A stretch of DNA of 64,000 nucleotides from Pigmentiphaga litoralis (lineage in GTDB: Bacteria; Pseudomonadota; Gammaproteobacteria; Burkholderiales; Burkholderiaceae_B): positions 1 to 64,000 of the forward strand of contig NZ_JACCBP010000004.1 in the NCBI RefSeq assembly GCF_013408655.1. Direction: 5' to 3'. The first letter of the stretch is position 1. Every line of letters starts with the position of its first letter. Made by a program: the position numbers and the translations under genes. The notes under the pieces are model-generated. The model was not told the origin of the DNA and did no database searches. It saw nothing but the letters and a program-made list of their open reading frames with translations. Positions 1 to 8,319 of the stretch are shown here, piece after piece.

Positions 1-277
1 CTCAAAGAACTTGAAGGTTGGATATGATCCTTCCTACAAATTTACTTCTATGAGCACTTGATTTCATTGGGCTAGTCGCTTGCGCAATCCGAGGACTGCG
101 CCGCTCAACACGCGCACTGACTTCAAGTGCCCACACTTATCGGCTGTTTAATTTTTAAAGAACGGGTACTGCGGTATTCGGTGTTGCTAACTTCGGTACT
201 GCAAATTTCGTACTGCTGAACCACTTGCTTCGCTGCGCCGCTGACCCAACTTTCGTTTCGTCGTTTGCTGCAGCAAG
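1..277 (-). other. 16S rRNA operon leader (5' transcribed spacer)
   Basis: Read on the minus strand this stretch has the hallmarks of a proteobacterial rrn leader: GTTCTTTAAAAAT (boxA), followed by ACAGCCGATAAGTGTGGGCA, a block that closely resembles the E. coli 16S leader segment ending in TGTGTGGGCACT, and finally AAGTTCTTTGAG at the window edge. The 16S gene itself should begin just left of position 1 and is not in the window. The extent is set by the presumed start about 7 bases after the -10 at 284-289. A 16S-23S spacer is the alternative, but the match to the 16S leader block and the upstream promoters argue against it. Confidence 0.8.
151..163 (-). promoter_or_regulatory. rrn boxA antitermination element
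   Basis: Minus-strand GTTCTTTAAAAAT matches the core of the boxA consensus TGCTCTTTAACA. In E. coli this RNA element loads NusB-NusE and protects rRNA transcription from Rho. It sits in the expected place, after the promoters and before the TGTGGGCA block. Confidence 0.75.
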
Positions 278-283
278 CCTGCT

Positions 284-312
284 ATTCTAAACCATCTTTT
301 CGCGTCGTGCAA
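284..312 (-). promoter_or_regulatory. rrn promoter, TTGCAC-N17-TAGAAT
   Basis: On the minus strand TTGCAC (307-312) and TAGAAT (284-289) are separated by exactly 17 bases. A GC-containing discriminator follows, typical of stringently controlled rRNA promoters. It is the promoter closest to the leader. Confidence 0.7.
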
Positions 313-591
313 GTCGCCTTGCTTTGCTGCGGGCGCCGCGTGTTTCGCTGCGCTGGTTCTTTACTTCGTACTGCGTTGCCGTTGAATTTCTTCATCAGCA
401 CAGAAGCGAGATTATGAAGGAGTTTTTTACGCTTGTCAAACCAGTGAAACATTCAAAGTTCTGAAAATCAAACTGCGAACACTCAACTGCCAGACACCGT
501 CACTACCGCACTGCTGCTCTTCAGAACCCGCTGCACCGCTGCTGCCTAGGCAAATCGCGTTGCGTTTTGCGTTTGTTCCGTCGAGCCAATG

Positions 592-621
592 AATATAGCA
601 CGGGTAATTTTCCATTTGCAA
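592..621 (-). promoter_or_regulatory. Upstream rrn promoter, TTGCAA-N18-TATATT
   Basis: Minus-strand TTGCAA (616-621) and TATATT (592-597) are 18 bases apart, about 300 bases upstream of the leader-proximal promoter. An A-rich stretch lies just upstream (about 635-645). This would give the operon tandem promoters as in E. coli P1/P2, with wider spacing. In the gene-free sequence from 313 to 771 I see this promoter, one copy of a CGTACTGC motif (365-374) and nothing else recognisable; the 61-codon frame across 436-621 has no family resemblance and overlaps the promoter. Confidence 0.5.
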
Positions 622-771
622 GCCGGAGCCAGCTTTTTCCCTAACTATTTACGGGTGACGCCAAAAAAGGCCGGTCAGGTCAGGGCAACGCGTCAGATTC
701 GCGCCGCCTTCACCTCTTCCACGGCCTTAAGCGCTTCCCTGCCGTAGTTCCCCCGCCTCCGTTTCCCTGCC

Positions 772-1548
772 TTACTTATTGCGAAACTCCGGCTTCCGCT
801 TTTCCATGAACGCCGTCATGCCCTCTTTCTGGTCGTGCGTGCCGAACAGGGAGTGGAACATCCGGCGCTCGAACAGCAGGCCGTCATTCAGAGGCGCTTC
901 GTACGCGCGGTTGACCGCTTCCTTGGCCATCATCACTGCGGGCAAGGACATCGACGCAATGACCGTTGCGGCGTCCATCGCCTCTTCCATCAGTTTGTCG
1001 GCGGGAACCACACGGGACACGAGGCCCGCGCGCTCCGCTTCGGCGGCGTCCATCATTCTTGCGGTCAGCACCAGGTCCATGGCCTTGGCCTTGCCCACCG
1101 CGCGTGGCAGCCGCTGGGTCCCGCCGGCGCCCGGCAGGATGCCGATCTTGATTTCGGGCTGGCCGAACTTGGCCGTGTCTGCCGCGATCAGAATGTCGCA
1201 CATCATGGCCAGCTCGCAACCGCCCCCCAGTGCGTACCCTGCCACCGCGCCGATCACCGGCTTGCGGACCTTGCGGATGGTTTCCCAGTTGCGGGTGATG
1301 TAGTCGGCGCCAAAGACATCCATATAGGTCCAGTCTTTCATGGCGCCAATGTCTGCGCCGGCGGCGAACGCTTTTTCCGACCCGGTGATCACGATCGCAC
1401 CAATGTCCTCGTTCGCGTCGAAGGCGAGCAACGCGGCGCCCAGCTCGTCCATCAACGCGTCGTTCAGGGCATTGAGCGCCTTGGGGCGGTTCAGGGTGAT
1501 CAGGCCAACACGGCCTTGGGTGTCGGTCAGTACCAGCGATTCGCTCAT
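772..1548 (-). CDS. Enoyl-CoA hydratase (crotonase family)
   Basis: A 258-residue soluble enzyme of the usual crotonase length, predicted to hydrate trans-2-enoyl-CoA to 3-hydroxyacyl-CoA in fatty-acid or short-chain acyl-CoA oxidation. The N-terminal [13 protein letters not shown], the oxyanion-hole AFAAGADI and the GGGCELAM and [17 protein letters not shown] segments are all typical, including the glutamates expected at both catalytic positions. The start at 1548 (MSESL) is chosen because AAGGA lies 7 bases upstream; a longer frame to 1629 adds a non-conserved leader. It is a single gene between the rrn promoter region and the divergent protease gene. Substrate chain length cannot be read from the sequence. 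Confidence 0.9.
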   Translation of the reverse strand: MSESLVLTDTQGRVGLITLNRPKALNALNDALMDELGAALLAFDANEDIGAIVITGSEKAFAAGADIGAMKDWTYMDVFGADYITRNWETIRKVRKPVIGAVAGYALGGGCELAMMCDILIAADTAKFGQPEIKIGILPGAGGTQRLPRAVGKAKAMDLVLTARMMDAAEAERAGLVSRVVPADKLMEEAMDAATVIASMSLPAVMMAKEAVNRAYEAPLNDGLLFERRMFHSLFGTHDQKEGMTAFMEKRKPEFRNK

Positions 1549-1663
1549 GAAGACGTCCTTGCTGAAAAGTAGTGGCGGGTCGGCGCGTCGCAGGCCCGAT
1601 CCCTGGGTTCGACTGCTACTAGACCACACCTTGTGCGCGGCTGCACCCGGAGCTTGCCCGGAT

Positions 1664-1680
1664 CTTAAGTTTCCCCTAAG
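1664..1680 (+). promoter_or_regulatory. PmrA/QseB-like direct-repeat box
   Basis: CTTAAG-TTTCC-CCTAAG is a 6-5-6 direct repeat matching the YTTAAK-N5-YTTAAK form recognised by PmrA/BasR-type response regulators. It lies 68 bases before the protease start, in the only intergenic sequence between two divergent genes. Function is inferred from pattern and position. Confidence 0.45.
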
Positions 1681-1747
1681 TCTGCGGCCGGATCATGCAT
1701 CCCATACCAAACCGTTTCGTGTTTGACGATTCAGATCAGGAGTCACC

Positions 1748-3196
1748 ATGACCACCCCGTTCAAGACCACCCCCCTTGTCGTTGCCGTGATTGCCGCCGG
1801 TGTGTTCGGTGCGGCCGGGGCGACTGCCTTTACCCGTACCGTGTCCGACAGCGCCGTGACCTCGACCAGCCAGGTCGCCACCCCGGCCGCTGCACCGGTG
1901 GGTGTCGTGACGCCGCCCGACTTTTCGCAGATCACCGATCGGTACGGCCCGGCCGTGGTCAACATCAGCGTAAGCGGCATGACCAAGGTCGCGGACCAGT
2001 CCGATGACGGGGACGATCCGCTCGCCCAGTTCTTCCGGCAGGACCCGCGCCAGCAGCGCCAGGTGCCGGTCAAGGGCCAGGGTTCGGGATTTATCGTCAA
2101 TGCGGACGGCATCATCCTGACCAATGCCCACGTGGTGCGTGATGCGAAGGAAGTGGTCGTCAAGCTGACCGACCGCCGTGAATTCGTGGCCAAGGTGCTG
2201 GGCAGCGATACGACGACCGACGTGGCCGTGCTGAAGATCGACGCCAAGAATCTTCCCGTGGTGGCGCTGGGCAATGTTGCCGACTTGCGTGTGGGTGCCT
2301 GGGTGCTGGCCATCGGTTCGCCTTACGGCCTGGAAAACACCGTGACCGCTGGCGTGGTGAGCGCCAAGGGCCGGTCGCTGCCCAATGACGGATCGGTGCC
2401 GTTCATTCAGACCGATGTGGCCGTGAACCCGGGCAATTCGGGTGGTCCGCTGTTCAACGCCCGGGGCGAGGTGGTCGGCATCAATTCGCAGATCTACAGC
2501 CAGACCGGCGGCTACCAGGGCGTGTCGTTTGCGATCCCGATCGACGTGGCGACCAAGATCAAGGACCAGATCGTGGCCACCGGCAAGGCGCAGCATGCCC
2601 GGTTGGGGGTGACCATTCAGGACGTGAACCAGGCGCTGGCCGATTCGTTCAAGCTGGATTCGCCATCGGGCGCCCTGGTGTCGAGTGTCGAGAAAGGCAG
2701 TCCGGCAGACAAGGCGGGGCTGAAGGTGGGCGACGTGATTCGCAGCATCAATGGCAAGCCGGTGATCGTCTCCGGCGACCTGCCCGCGGTGGTGAGCCTG
2801 GCGATGCCAGGTGAAAAAGTGACGCTGGGCATTCATCGGGATGGCGGCACGCAGCAGCTGACGGCCCAACTGGGCGATGCCAGCAAGGTGCCGACCAAGA
2901 CCGCATCGGCCAAGGATGACGCCACCAAAGGCGGCAAGCTGGGATTGGCCCTGCGCGAACTCGATCCGCGCGAGCAGCAGGAACTGGGCGCGCCCGGCGG
3001 TTTGCTGATCGCCCAGGTCGGCGGCGCCGCCGAACAGGCGGGCGTGGAACCGGGTGATGTTCTGCTGTCGTTGAACGGAACGCCGGTGTCGACGGTGGAA
3101 CAGGTGCGCGCGCTGGTGACCAAGGCTGGCAAGAACGTGGCCCTGCTGGTGCAGCGCGGTCCGAACAAGATCTTCTTGCCGGTGAGGATCGGGTAA
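1748..3196 (+). CDS. degP: Periplasmic serine protease, Do/DegP-MucD family
   Basis: A 482-residue HtrA-family protease/chaperone for misfolded envelope proteins. An N-terminal hydrophobic segment (about residues 9-28) serves as signal or anchor. The trypsin-like domain carries the triad His in TNAHVV, Asp in TTDVAVLKI and Ser in NPGNSGGPL. Two PDZ domains follow, roughly residues 280-370 and 390-480. AGGAG precedes the ATG by 6 bases. In many betaproteobacteria the mucD homologue follows rpoE-rseAB; here it stands alone, with a PmrA-like box upstream and a strong terminator after it, which suggests its own envelope-stress control. DegQ or MucD are equally fair names. Confidence 0.92.
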   Translation: MTTPFKTTPLVVAVIAAGVFGAAGATAFTRTVSDSAVTSTSQVATPAAAPVGVVTPPDFSQITDRYGPAVVNISVSGMTKVADQSDDGDDPLAQFFRQDPRQQRQVPVKGQGSGFIVNADGIILTNAHVVRDAKEVVVKLTDRREFVAKVLGSDTTTDVAVLKIDAKNLPVVALGNVADLRVGAWVLAIGSPYGLENTVTAGVVSAKGRSLPNDGSVPFIQTDVAVNPGNSGGPLFNARGEVVGINSQIYSQTGGYQGVSFAIPIDVATKIKDQIVATGKAQHARLGVTIQDVNQALADSFKLDSPSGALVSSVEKGSPADKAGLKVGDVIRSINGKPVIVSGDLPAVVSLAMPGEKVTLGIHRDGGTQQLTAQLGDASKVPTKTASAKDDATKGGKLGLALRELDPREQQELGAPGGLLIAQVGGAAEQAGVEPGDVLLSLNGTPVSTVEQVRALVTKAGKNVALLVQRGPNKIFLPVRIG

Positions 3197-3201
3197 GCCG
3201 G

Positions 3202-3301
3202 TTTCGATCGGCGGTTTCGATCGGCGGTCTCGATCGCCGGCTTCGATCGGCGGCGTCGTTCCGCAGCGTCGATCGGCGGCTTCCGTAAGGTCGATCAGCG
3301 G
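3202..3301. repeat. 13-bp tandem repeat array (TTTCGATCGGCGG)
   Basis: Six consecutive 13-base units run from 3202 to 3279. The first two are identical (TTTCGATCGGCGG), the others differ at one to five positions. A decayed copy follows to 3301, interrupted by CTTCCGTAAGG. The array lies directly after the protease stop codon and before the terminator. Confidence 0.85.
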
Positions 3302-3338
3302 CCTCCGTAAACACGACGCGCTGACTGGCTCACCATGT

Positions 3339-3376
3339 AAAAAGCGCAGCGTCATTGAAAAATGCTGCGCTTTTTT
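3339..3376. terminator. Bidirectional rho-independent terminator
   Basis: AAAAAGCGCAGC pairs with GCTGCGCTTTTTT around a 13-base loop, with T-tracts usable on both strands. It sits between the convergent protease (plus) and ferritin-like (minus) genes and can end both transcripts. Confidence 0.85.
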
Positions 3377-3429
3377 GCGCGCGACGGATCGACAGACCTT
3401 GAGCAGTGGCGCGTTGCCTGCCAGCCAGG

Positions 3430-3471
3430 CAGTCAGTCAGTCCGGCACTCAGTCAGGTAGCCAGTCAGTCA
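3430..3471. repeat. CAGT-rich short repeat
   Basis: CAGTCAGTCAGT at 3430-3441 is followed by two more CAGTCAG clusters near 3449 and 3462, just past the 3' end of the minus-strand gene at 3477. It is low complexity with no evident function. Confidence 0.6.
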
Positions 3472-3476
3472 CACCG

Positions 3477-4382
3477 TCAGGCCGTCCGCGGTGGTGTCGT
3501 CACCTGCTTGACCGCGGCGACCGCGCCCGCCACGTTGTCGGCGACTTCCTTGCTCACTTCCTTGCGGTAGCGATTCAGGTCCTGCACCGTGGCAAAGCTG
3601 CGATCCAGCAACAGCGACATGTTGTGGAGGATACGGTCGGCCACCTTGGTCTCCCATTCCTTGTCGAAGTTGATCTGCTGGTCCAGCCAGGTTTCAAGCC
3701 AGCCCGGTTCCGGCACGCGCGACTGGATCGTGTCGTTCGGGAACAGATCCTTGTTCACATGCAGATTGGTCGGGTGCAGCGCCTGGGGCGTGCGGCGCGC
3801 CGACGCCATCAGCACGCCGATCTTCGAAAACGCGGCCCGGGCCTGGTCGCCCAGTTCCTTGCTGCGGCTGGTCAACGCGCGCTTCATATAGCGCAGGTAG
3901 GCGCCGGCGTGGCGGGCTTCGTCTTGCGAGATCAGGCGGTAGATGGCTTTGATGACCGGTTCGGTATGCCATTCAGCGGCGCGCCGATACCAGTGATTCA
4001 GGCGGATTTCGCCGCAGAAGTGCAGCATCAGCGTTTCAAGTTCCGGCGCGGGGTCGAATTCGAAACGCACGTTGTGCAGTTCGGCTTCGGTCGGCACCAG
4101 ATCGGGACGGAAACGGCGCAGGTATTCCTGCAGCACCAGCGAATGCTTCTGTTCTTCATAGAACCAGATCGACATGAACGCGCTGAAGTCGCTGTCATGG
4201 CGGTTGTCGCGCAGGAACATTTCGGTCGCCGGAAGCGCCGACCATTCCGTGATCGCATTCATCTTGATCGTATTGGCCTGTTCGTCGGTCAATTTGACGG
4301 CCTCGAACTGGTCCCAAGGCACGTCCTTGTCCATGTCCCAACGGACGGACTCCAGCGATTTGAACAATTCGGGGTACAGCAT
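3477..4382 (-). CDS. Ferritin-like diiron protein, acyl-ACP desaturase-like
   Basis: A 301-residue, probably cytosolic, helical protein. It has the paired carboxylate/histidine motifs of the ferritin-like diiron fold: EEQKH (near residue 100) and DEARH (near residue 175), with further glutamates in ITEWSALPATEMF and FCGEIRLNHW. The spacing and EExxH/DExRH forms resemble soluble fatty-acid desaturases and related oxidases, though the family role in this lineage is not established. The start at 4382 (MLYPEL) has GAAAGG about 6 bases upstream; an extension to 4439 lacks such support. It is monocistronic and ends before a shared terminator. A desaturase call is inference; an unassigned diiron oxidase is equally possible. 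Confidence 0.7.
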   Translation of the reverse strand: MLYPELFKSLESVRWDMDKDVPWDQFEAVKLTDEQANTIKMNAITEWSALPATEMFLRDNRHDSDFSAFMSIWFYEEQKHSLVLQEYLRRFRPDLVPTEAELHNVRFEFDPAPELETLMLHFCGEIRLNHWYRRAAEWHTEPVIKAIYRLISQDEARHAGAYLRYMKRALTSRSKELGDQARAAFSKIGVLMASARRTPQALHPTNLHVNKDLFPNDTIQSRVPEPGWLETWLDQQINFDKEWETKVADRILHNMSLLLDRSFATVQDLNRYRKEVSKEVADNVAGAVAAVKQVTTPPRTA

Positions 4383-4487
4383 AGCGAGCCTTTCTTTCTT
4401 ATGGATCAATAGGTTGCACGTGCCTGTACGCCGCAGCACAGGGGCACGATATCGTTCGCCCAGTGACCTCTTGATGACGGGATTCCG

Positions 4488-5927
4488 TCAGACCGTCAAA
4501 TCCGGATGAAGTGCCGGCCGCACCTTGCTTCGAATGACTTGTGGCAGCAAGGACCCTGCAAAGATGCCGACGAAACCGCCGATCAGCCCCGCCAGCTGAG
4601 GGGGAAAGACCTCGGCATAGGCGTTTCTGCAGATGAGCCAGCATACGACACCCAGCAAGGAAGATGCCAACGCTCCTTGCGTGGTGGCGCGTTTCCAGTA
4701 CAACCCCATGAATAAAGGCACAAAGGCGCCGACCAGGGTCACCGTGTAGGCGCCGGCAACCATTTCATAAATGCTGTCGGTGGTATTCAATGCAAAAGTC
4801 AGCACGCAGGCGGCAAATACCACCACCGACACGCGCATCGCCCGCAGGAATTTACGGTCGTCCATGGTGGGCATCAGGTGCCGCAGGATGTTTTCGGCAA
4901 AGGTGGTGGATGGCGCGAGCAAGGTGGCCGAGGCCGTCGACATGATGGCGGACAGCAAGGCGCCGAAGAAAAAGATCTGCGCCAGCGCCGGCATGCGTTG
5001 CAGGATAAAGGTCGGCAGGATCTTCTGGGGGTCGTCCTGCAGCAGGGACGTCACCATGTCGGGCATCACACCGAATGCCGACAGCGCGATATACATCGGA
5101 ATGAAGGCAAACAGCAGATACAGCAGGCCGCCAATGATCGGACCGCGCTGCGCCGTCTTGACGTCGCGCGATGACATCACGCGCTGGTAGACATCCTGCT
5201 GCGGGATGGACCCCAGCATCATGGTGACCAAGGCGGCAAAAAAGAACAGGATGTCGTGCGCGTTGGCGGGCGGCGCAAAACTGAACAGGTCGCGGCTGAC
5301 GGCCTGATCCATCACCGGACCGATGCCCCCGGCCAGGTCGGTCGCAAAGTAGGCGATGGTGAACAGGCCCAGCACGATCACGATCATCTGGAAGAAATCG
5401 GTCAGTGCGACCGACCACATGCCGCCGAACAGCGTGTAGGTGGTGACGATGGCGGCCCCAACCAGCATGCCCTGCGTCTGCGAAAACATGGAGGGATCGA
5501 GCATGTGGAACACCAGCCCCAGCGCCTTGATCTGGGCGGCCACCCAGCCGAGGTAGGACACGATGATGGCGACGCTCATCAGCACTTCGATCAGGGTGCC
5601 GTAGCGTTCGCGAAAGTAATCGCCCAGAGTCAGCAGGTTGTGCTGGTACAGGCGCTTGGCAAAGAAAAGCCCGACCAGCACCAGGCAGAAGGCGGCGCCG
5701 AACGGATCTTCGACCACGCCACCCAGGCCGTTCTTGATGAACACGGCCGACACGCCCAGCACGGTTTCGGAACCGAACCAGGTCGCGAAGGTGGTGGCTA
5801 TGACGATATAGAGGGGAAGCGAACGCCCGGCGACCGCGTAGTCGGCGGACGTTGACACCTTGCGCGCGGCAAAGAGCCCGATCGCGATGGAGGTCAGCAG
5901 ATAGAGAAGAACAAAGCCCAGAACCAT
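4488..5927 (-). CDS. Sodium:solute symporter (SSS family)
   Basis: A 479-residue inner-membrane carrier with about 13 hydrophobic helices, as usual for the SSS family. The N-terminal AGRSLPLYIVIATTFATWFG segment and the following GxTLGDYFRERYG region match the conserved Na+-site and loop regions of PutP/PanF-type symporters. Several members carry proline, pantothenate, acetate or choline, and I cannot choose a substrate from the sequence. It lies downstream of ubiB on the same strand, with 89 bases between, containing two short inverted repeats. Its 3' neighbour, the ferritin-like gene, is separated by about 105 bases. Confidence 0.88.
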   Translation of the reverse strand: MVLGFVLLYLLTSIAIGLFAARKVSTSADYAVAGRSLPLYIVIATTFATWFGSETVLGVSAVFIKNGLGGVVEDPFGAAFCLVLVGLFFAKRLYQHNLLTLGDYFRERYGTLIEVLMSVAIIVSYLGWVAAQIKALGLVFHMLDPSMFSQTQGMLVGAAIVTTYTLFGGMWSVALTDFFQMIVIVLGLFTIAYFATDLAGGIGPVMDQAVSRDLFSFAPPANAHDILFFFAALVTMMLGSIPQQDVYQRVMSSRDVKTAQRGPIIGGLLYLLFAFIPMYIALSAFGVMPDMVTSLLQDDPQKILPTFILQRMPALAQIFFFGALLSAIMSTASATLLAPSTTFAENILRHLMPTMDDRKFLRAMRVSVVVFAACVLTFALNTTDSIYEMVAGAYTVTLVGAFVPLFMGLYWKRATTQGALASSLLGVVCWLICRNAYAEVFPPQLAGLIGGFVGIFAGSLLPQVIRSKVRPALHPDLTV

Positions 5928-5932
5928 GATCG

Positions 5933-5961
5933 CGCGCCGTCAGTTCGAAACAAACGGCGCG
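5933..5961 (-). terminator. Possible stem-loop ending the ubiB transcript
   Basis: CGCGCCGT pairs with ACGGCGCG around a 13-base loop between ubiB and the symporter gene. No T-run follows, so it may instead influence translation of the symporter, whose start is 6 bases away. Confidence 0.3.
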
Positions 5962-6016
5962 AGTATCGCACGCAGACCCACGGGGGTCCCAGGTTTATCG
6001 CAAGCCTGAAGTCGCT

Positions 6017-7570
6017 TTAACGGGACAGTGCCCACAAAGCCACAGCTACCGCGGTGGCGACCACGCCGGTCAGTGCCGCCAGCAGTCGATTGCCGTGCTG
6101 CTGGGTCTGGCGCAGACGCACCATTTCCAGGCGCAGGGCTTCGCTGTGCAGGGGTTCGGCCAGGCGGGCATGCAGCAGGCGGGGGAACTCGGGCAGCATC
6201 TGCGCCCACTGTTCCGCTTCGCGCTTCAAGCCGTTGCGCAGCGCCTTGAACCCGACCCGTTCCTGCATCCAGTTTTCCAGATACGGCTTGGCCGTTTTCC
6301 AGAGATCCAGCTTGGGGTCCAGTTCACGGCCAAGGCCTTCAATGTTCAACAGGGTCTTTTGCAGCAGCACCAGCTGCGGCTGGATTTCGACGTTGAAGCG
6401 GCGCGAGGTCTGGAACAGGCGCAGCAGCACCTGGCCCAGGGAAATCTCGGACAGCGGGCGGTCGAAATACGGTTCGCAGCAGGCGCGGATGGCGCCTTCG
6501 AGTTCTTCTTCGCGCGTTTCGGGCGGAGCCCAGCCCGATTCGATGTGCAGCTGCGCCACCCGCCGGTAGTCGCGGCGGAAAAAGGCCAGGAAGTTCTGCG
6601 CCAGGTAGTTCTTGTCGAATTCGGACAGCGAGCCAACGATGCCGAAGTCGAGCGCGATATAGCGGCCGAGCGATTCGGGCCGGTCGGACACGTAGATGTT
6701 GCCGGGGTGCATGTCGGCATGGAAGAAGCCGTCGGCAAACATTTGCGTAAAGAAGATTTCGACGCCGTCGCGCGCCAGCTTGGGCAGGTCCACGCCGGCT
6801 TCGCGCAGGCGGCCCACGTGGTTCACCGGAATGCCGTACATGCGTTCCATGGTGAAGATGGACGCCGAACAATAGTCCCACATCACTTCCGGCACGATCA
6901 GCAGGTCGCCGCGGGGGCCTTCAGGCGAAAAGTTGCGGCGCAGCTGGCTGCAATTGGCGGCTTCGCGCAGCAGGTCCAGTTCGTCGTGCAGGTAGGTGTC
7001 GAATTCGGCAACGACTTCGGTCAGCTTCAGGCGTTTGCCGTCGGGCGACACGCGCTCGATCATCCGTGCCAGCGCCCGCATCAGCCGCATGTCGTTGTCG
7101 ATGATCGGGCGCATGTTCGGGCGCAGCACCTTGACGGCCACGTGGCGGCCGTCGTGCAGCACCGCGAAGTGGACCTGGGCGATCGACGCCGAGGCCACCG
7201 GTTCGCGCTCGAAGCTGGCAAACAGCTGGTCGGGATGGCGGCCGAGGCCCTTTTCGATGGACGCGATGGCGACGGCCGACGGGAACGGCGGCACGCGATC
7301 CTGCAGGCGGGCCAGTTCGTCGGCGATGTCGGCAGGGATCAGGTCGCGCCGGGTCGACATGACCTGGCCGAACTTGACGAAGATGGGACCCAGCGATTCG
7401 AGCGCCAGACGCAGGCGTTCGCCGCGCGGGGCGTCGAGCTTGCGGCCGAAACGCATGATGCGCAGGCCACGGGCCGTCCAGGGATGGCGGATGTTGGACA
7501 GGACCAGGTCATCAAGACCGTACCGGAACATGATGGCCATGATCCGGACCAAACGCAGCAAGGTGAACAT
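6017..7570 (-). CDS. ubiB: Ubiquinone biosynthesis kinase-like protein UbiB
   Basis: A 517-residue member of the ABC1/ADCK/UbiB atypical kinase family, needed for coenzyme Q synthesis at the inner membrane. The family-defining KxGQ motif is present as [13 protein letters not shown], the Ala-rich nucleotide loop as SASIAQVH, and the catalytic region as [11 protein letters not shown] with [10 protein letters not shown]-terminal hydrophobic helix (about 495-513) anchors it. AAGG lies 4 bases before ATG. ubiJ ends 6 bases upstream, so the two are cotranscribed. Known members show ATPase activity; older hydroxylase names for this family are outdated. Confidence 0.95.
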   Translation of the reverse strand: MFTLLRLVRIMAIMFRYGLDDLVLSNIRHPWTARGLRIMRFGRKLDAPRGERLRLALESLGPIFVKFGQVMSTRRDLIPADIADELARLQDRVPPFPSAVAIASIEKGLGRHPDQLFASFEREPVASASIAQVHFAVLHDGRHVAVKVLRPNMRPIIDNDMRLMRALARMIERVSPDGKRLKLTEVVAEFDTYLHDELDLLREAANCSQLRRNFSPEGPRGDLLIVPEVMWDYCSASIFTMERMYGIPVNHVGRLREAGVDLPKLARDGVEIFFTQMFADGFFHADMHPGNIYVSDRPESLGRYIALDFGIVGSLSEFDKNYLAQNFLAFFRRDYRRVAQLHIESGWAPPETREEELEGAIRACCEPYFDRPLSEISLGQVLLRLFQTSRRFNVEIQPQLVLLQKTLLNIEGLGRELDPKLDLWKTAKPYLENWMQERVGFKALRNGLKREAEQWAQMLPEFPRLLHARLAEPLHSEALRLEMVRLRQTQQHGNRLLAALTGVVATAVAVALWALSR

Positions 7571-7576
7571 CCGGCC

Positions 7577-8215
7577 TTACCCCTTGCTCTGGCTGCGGAC
7601 GCGGCGCGCCTCGACGGCGTCGAGCCGGGCGGCCAGCGCATCGACACGCTTGGCGGCACGTTCGCTGTCGTCGCGGATCTTGCGCACGCCGGCGCTCCAC
7701 GCTTCGAGTTCGTACGACGACGCCACGGCGCCGCTTTCTTCGGACAGGTATTCCGCGACGTTTTCGGCAAACCGGCGGGCACCGGTGCGGGCGCCCTGGG
7801 CCACACCATGGGCGAAACCGAACAGACGCGCGGCCGGGATGTCGCCGATGACCTTGGCCACGTCGTCTTCGGCGTCCCACCGCAGATCGCGCGCCAGGTC
7901 GCCAATCACGTGGGCGAGCGCGGCGTCGCCATCGATGCGCACGGCGCTCATGCGCTGCGCGGTGTCGGCCGACATGAGCGCCGACAGCTTGTCAGTCGCC
8001 ACAGTCAGGGTGACATCGGGGACGGCATCGGCCGAAGCAAGCATGACGCCGCCCTGCTCCGTGACCTGCAGTGTCAGGGTGCCTACGCCAAAAATCAGGC
8101 GGGCGACTTTTCCGGCATGAGGCGCAAGGCGCGCCTGGGCCCAGGGCTCACGAGACAACAGCGCGTCGAGCGCGCGGGCAGCAGCGTTGTAGGGACTCAA
8201 GGCGGGCAAAGGCAT
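7577..8215 (-). CDS. ubiJ: Ubiquinone biosynthesis accessory factor UbiJ (SCP2 domain)
   Basis: About 212 residues with an N-terminal SCP2-like lipid-binding domain (roughly 30-120) and a C-terminal helical, coiled-coil-prone tail (VDALAARLDAVEARR). UbiJ binds ubiquinone intermediates in the soluble Ubi complex with UbiK in E. coli. Its place immediately before ubiB is the strongest evidence, since sequence conservation in this family is low. The start is unsure: ATG at 8215 and GTG at 8224 are in frame and neither has a good ribosome site. A terminator lies upstream at 8234-8257, so its own promoter or read-through is needed. Confidence 0.82.
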   Translation of the reverse strand: MPLPALSPYNAAARALDALLSREPWAQARLAPHAGKVARLIFGVGTLTLQVTEQGGVMLASADAVPDVTLTVATDKLSALMSADTAQRMSAVRIDGDAALAHVIGDLARDLRWDAEDDVAKVIGDIPAARLFGFAHGVAQGARTGARRFAENVAEYLSEESGAVASSYELEAWSAGVRKIRDDSERAAKRVDALAARLDAVEARRVRSQSKG

Positions 8216-8233
8216 AGGGGACACAGAATGACA

Positions 8234-8257
8234 AACGCCCGTCCGAGGACGGGCGTT
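8234..8257 (-). terminator. Rho-independent terminator after the Tim44-domain gene
   Basis: A perfect 10-bp stem (AACGCCCGTC with GACGGGCGTT) with a 4-base loop, followed on the minus strand by TTTGTC. A second hairpin (8259-8276, CACGGG/CCCGTG) precedes it. Together they separate the Tim44-domain gene from ubiJ-ubiB. Confidence 0.7.
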
Positions 8258-8319
8258 CCACGGGGTTCAACCCGTGCAGTTTACCGGCTGTTGAGGACAG
8301 CCGGCCTTCGTGCGGACGT

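Noticed and set aside
436..621. A 61-codon minus-strand frame upstream of the rRNA leader
   Set aside because: It overlaps the candidate upstream rrn promoter, has no ribosome site and no resemblance to known proteins.
3202..3301. The 13-bp repeats as a possible CRISPR array
   Set aside because: Units are contiguous with no spacers and are too short; the same holds for the other tandem arrays.
1736..3355. A 539-codon minus-strand frame opposite degP
   Set aside because: It is antisense to a protease with a complete triad and runs through the 13-bp tandem repeats.
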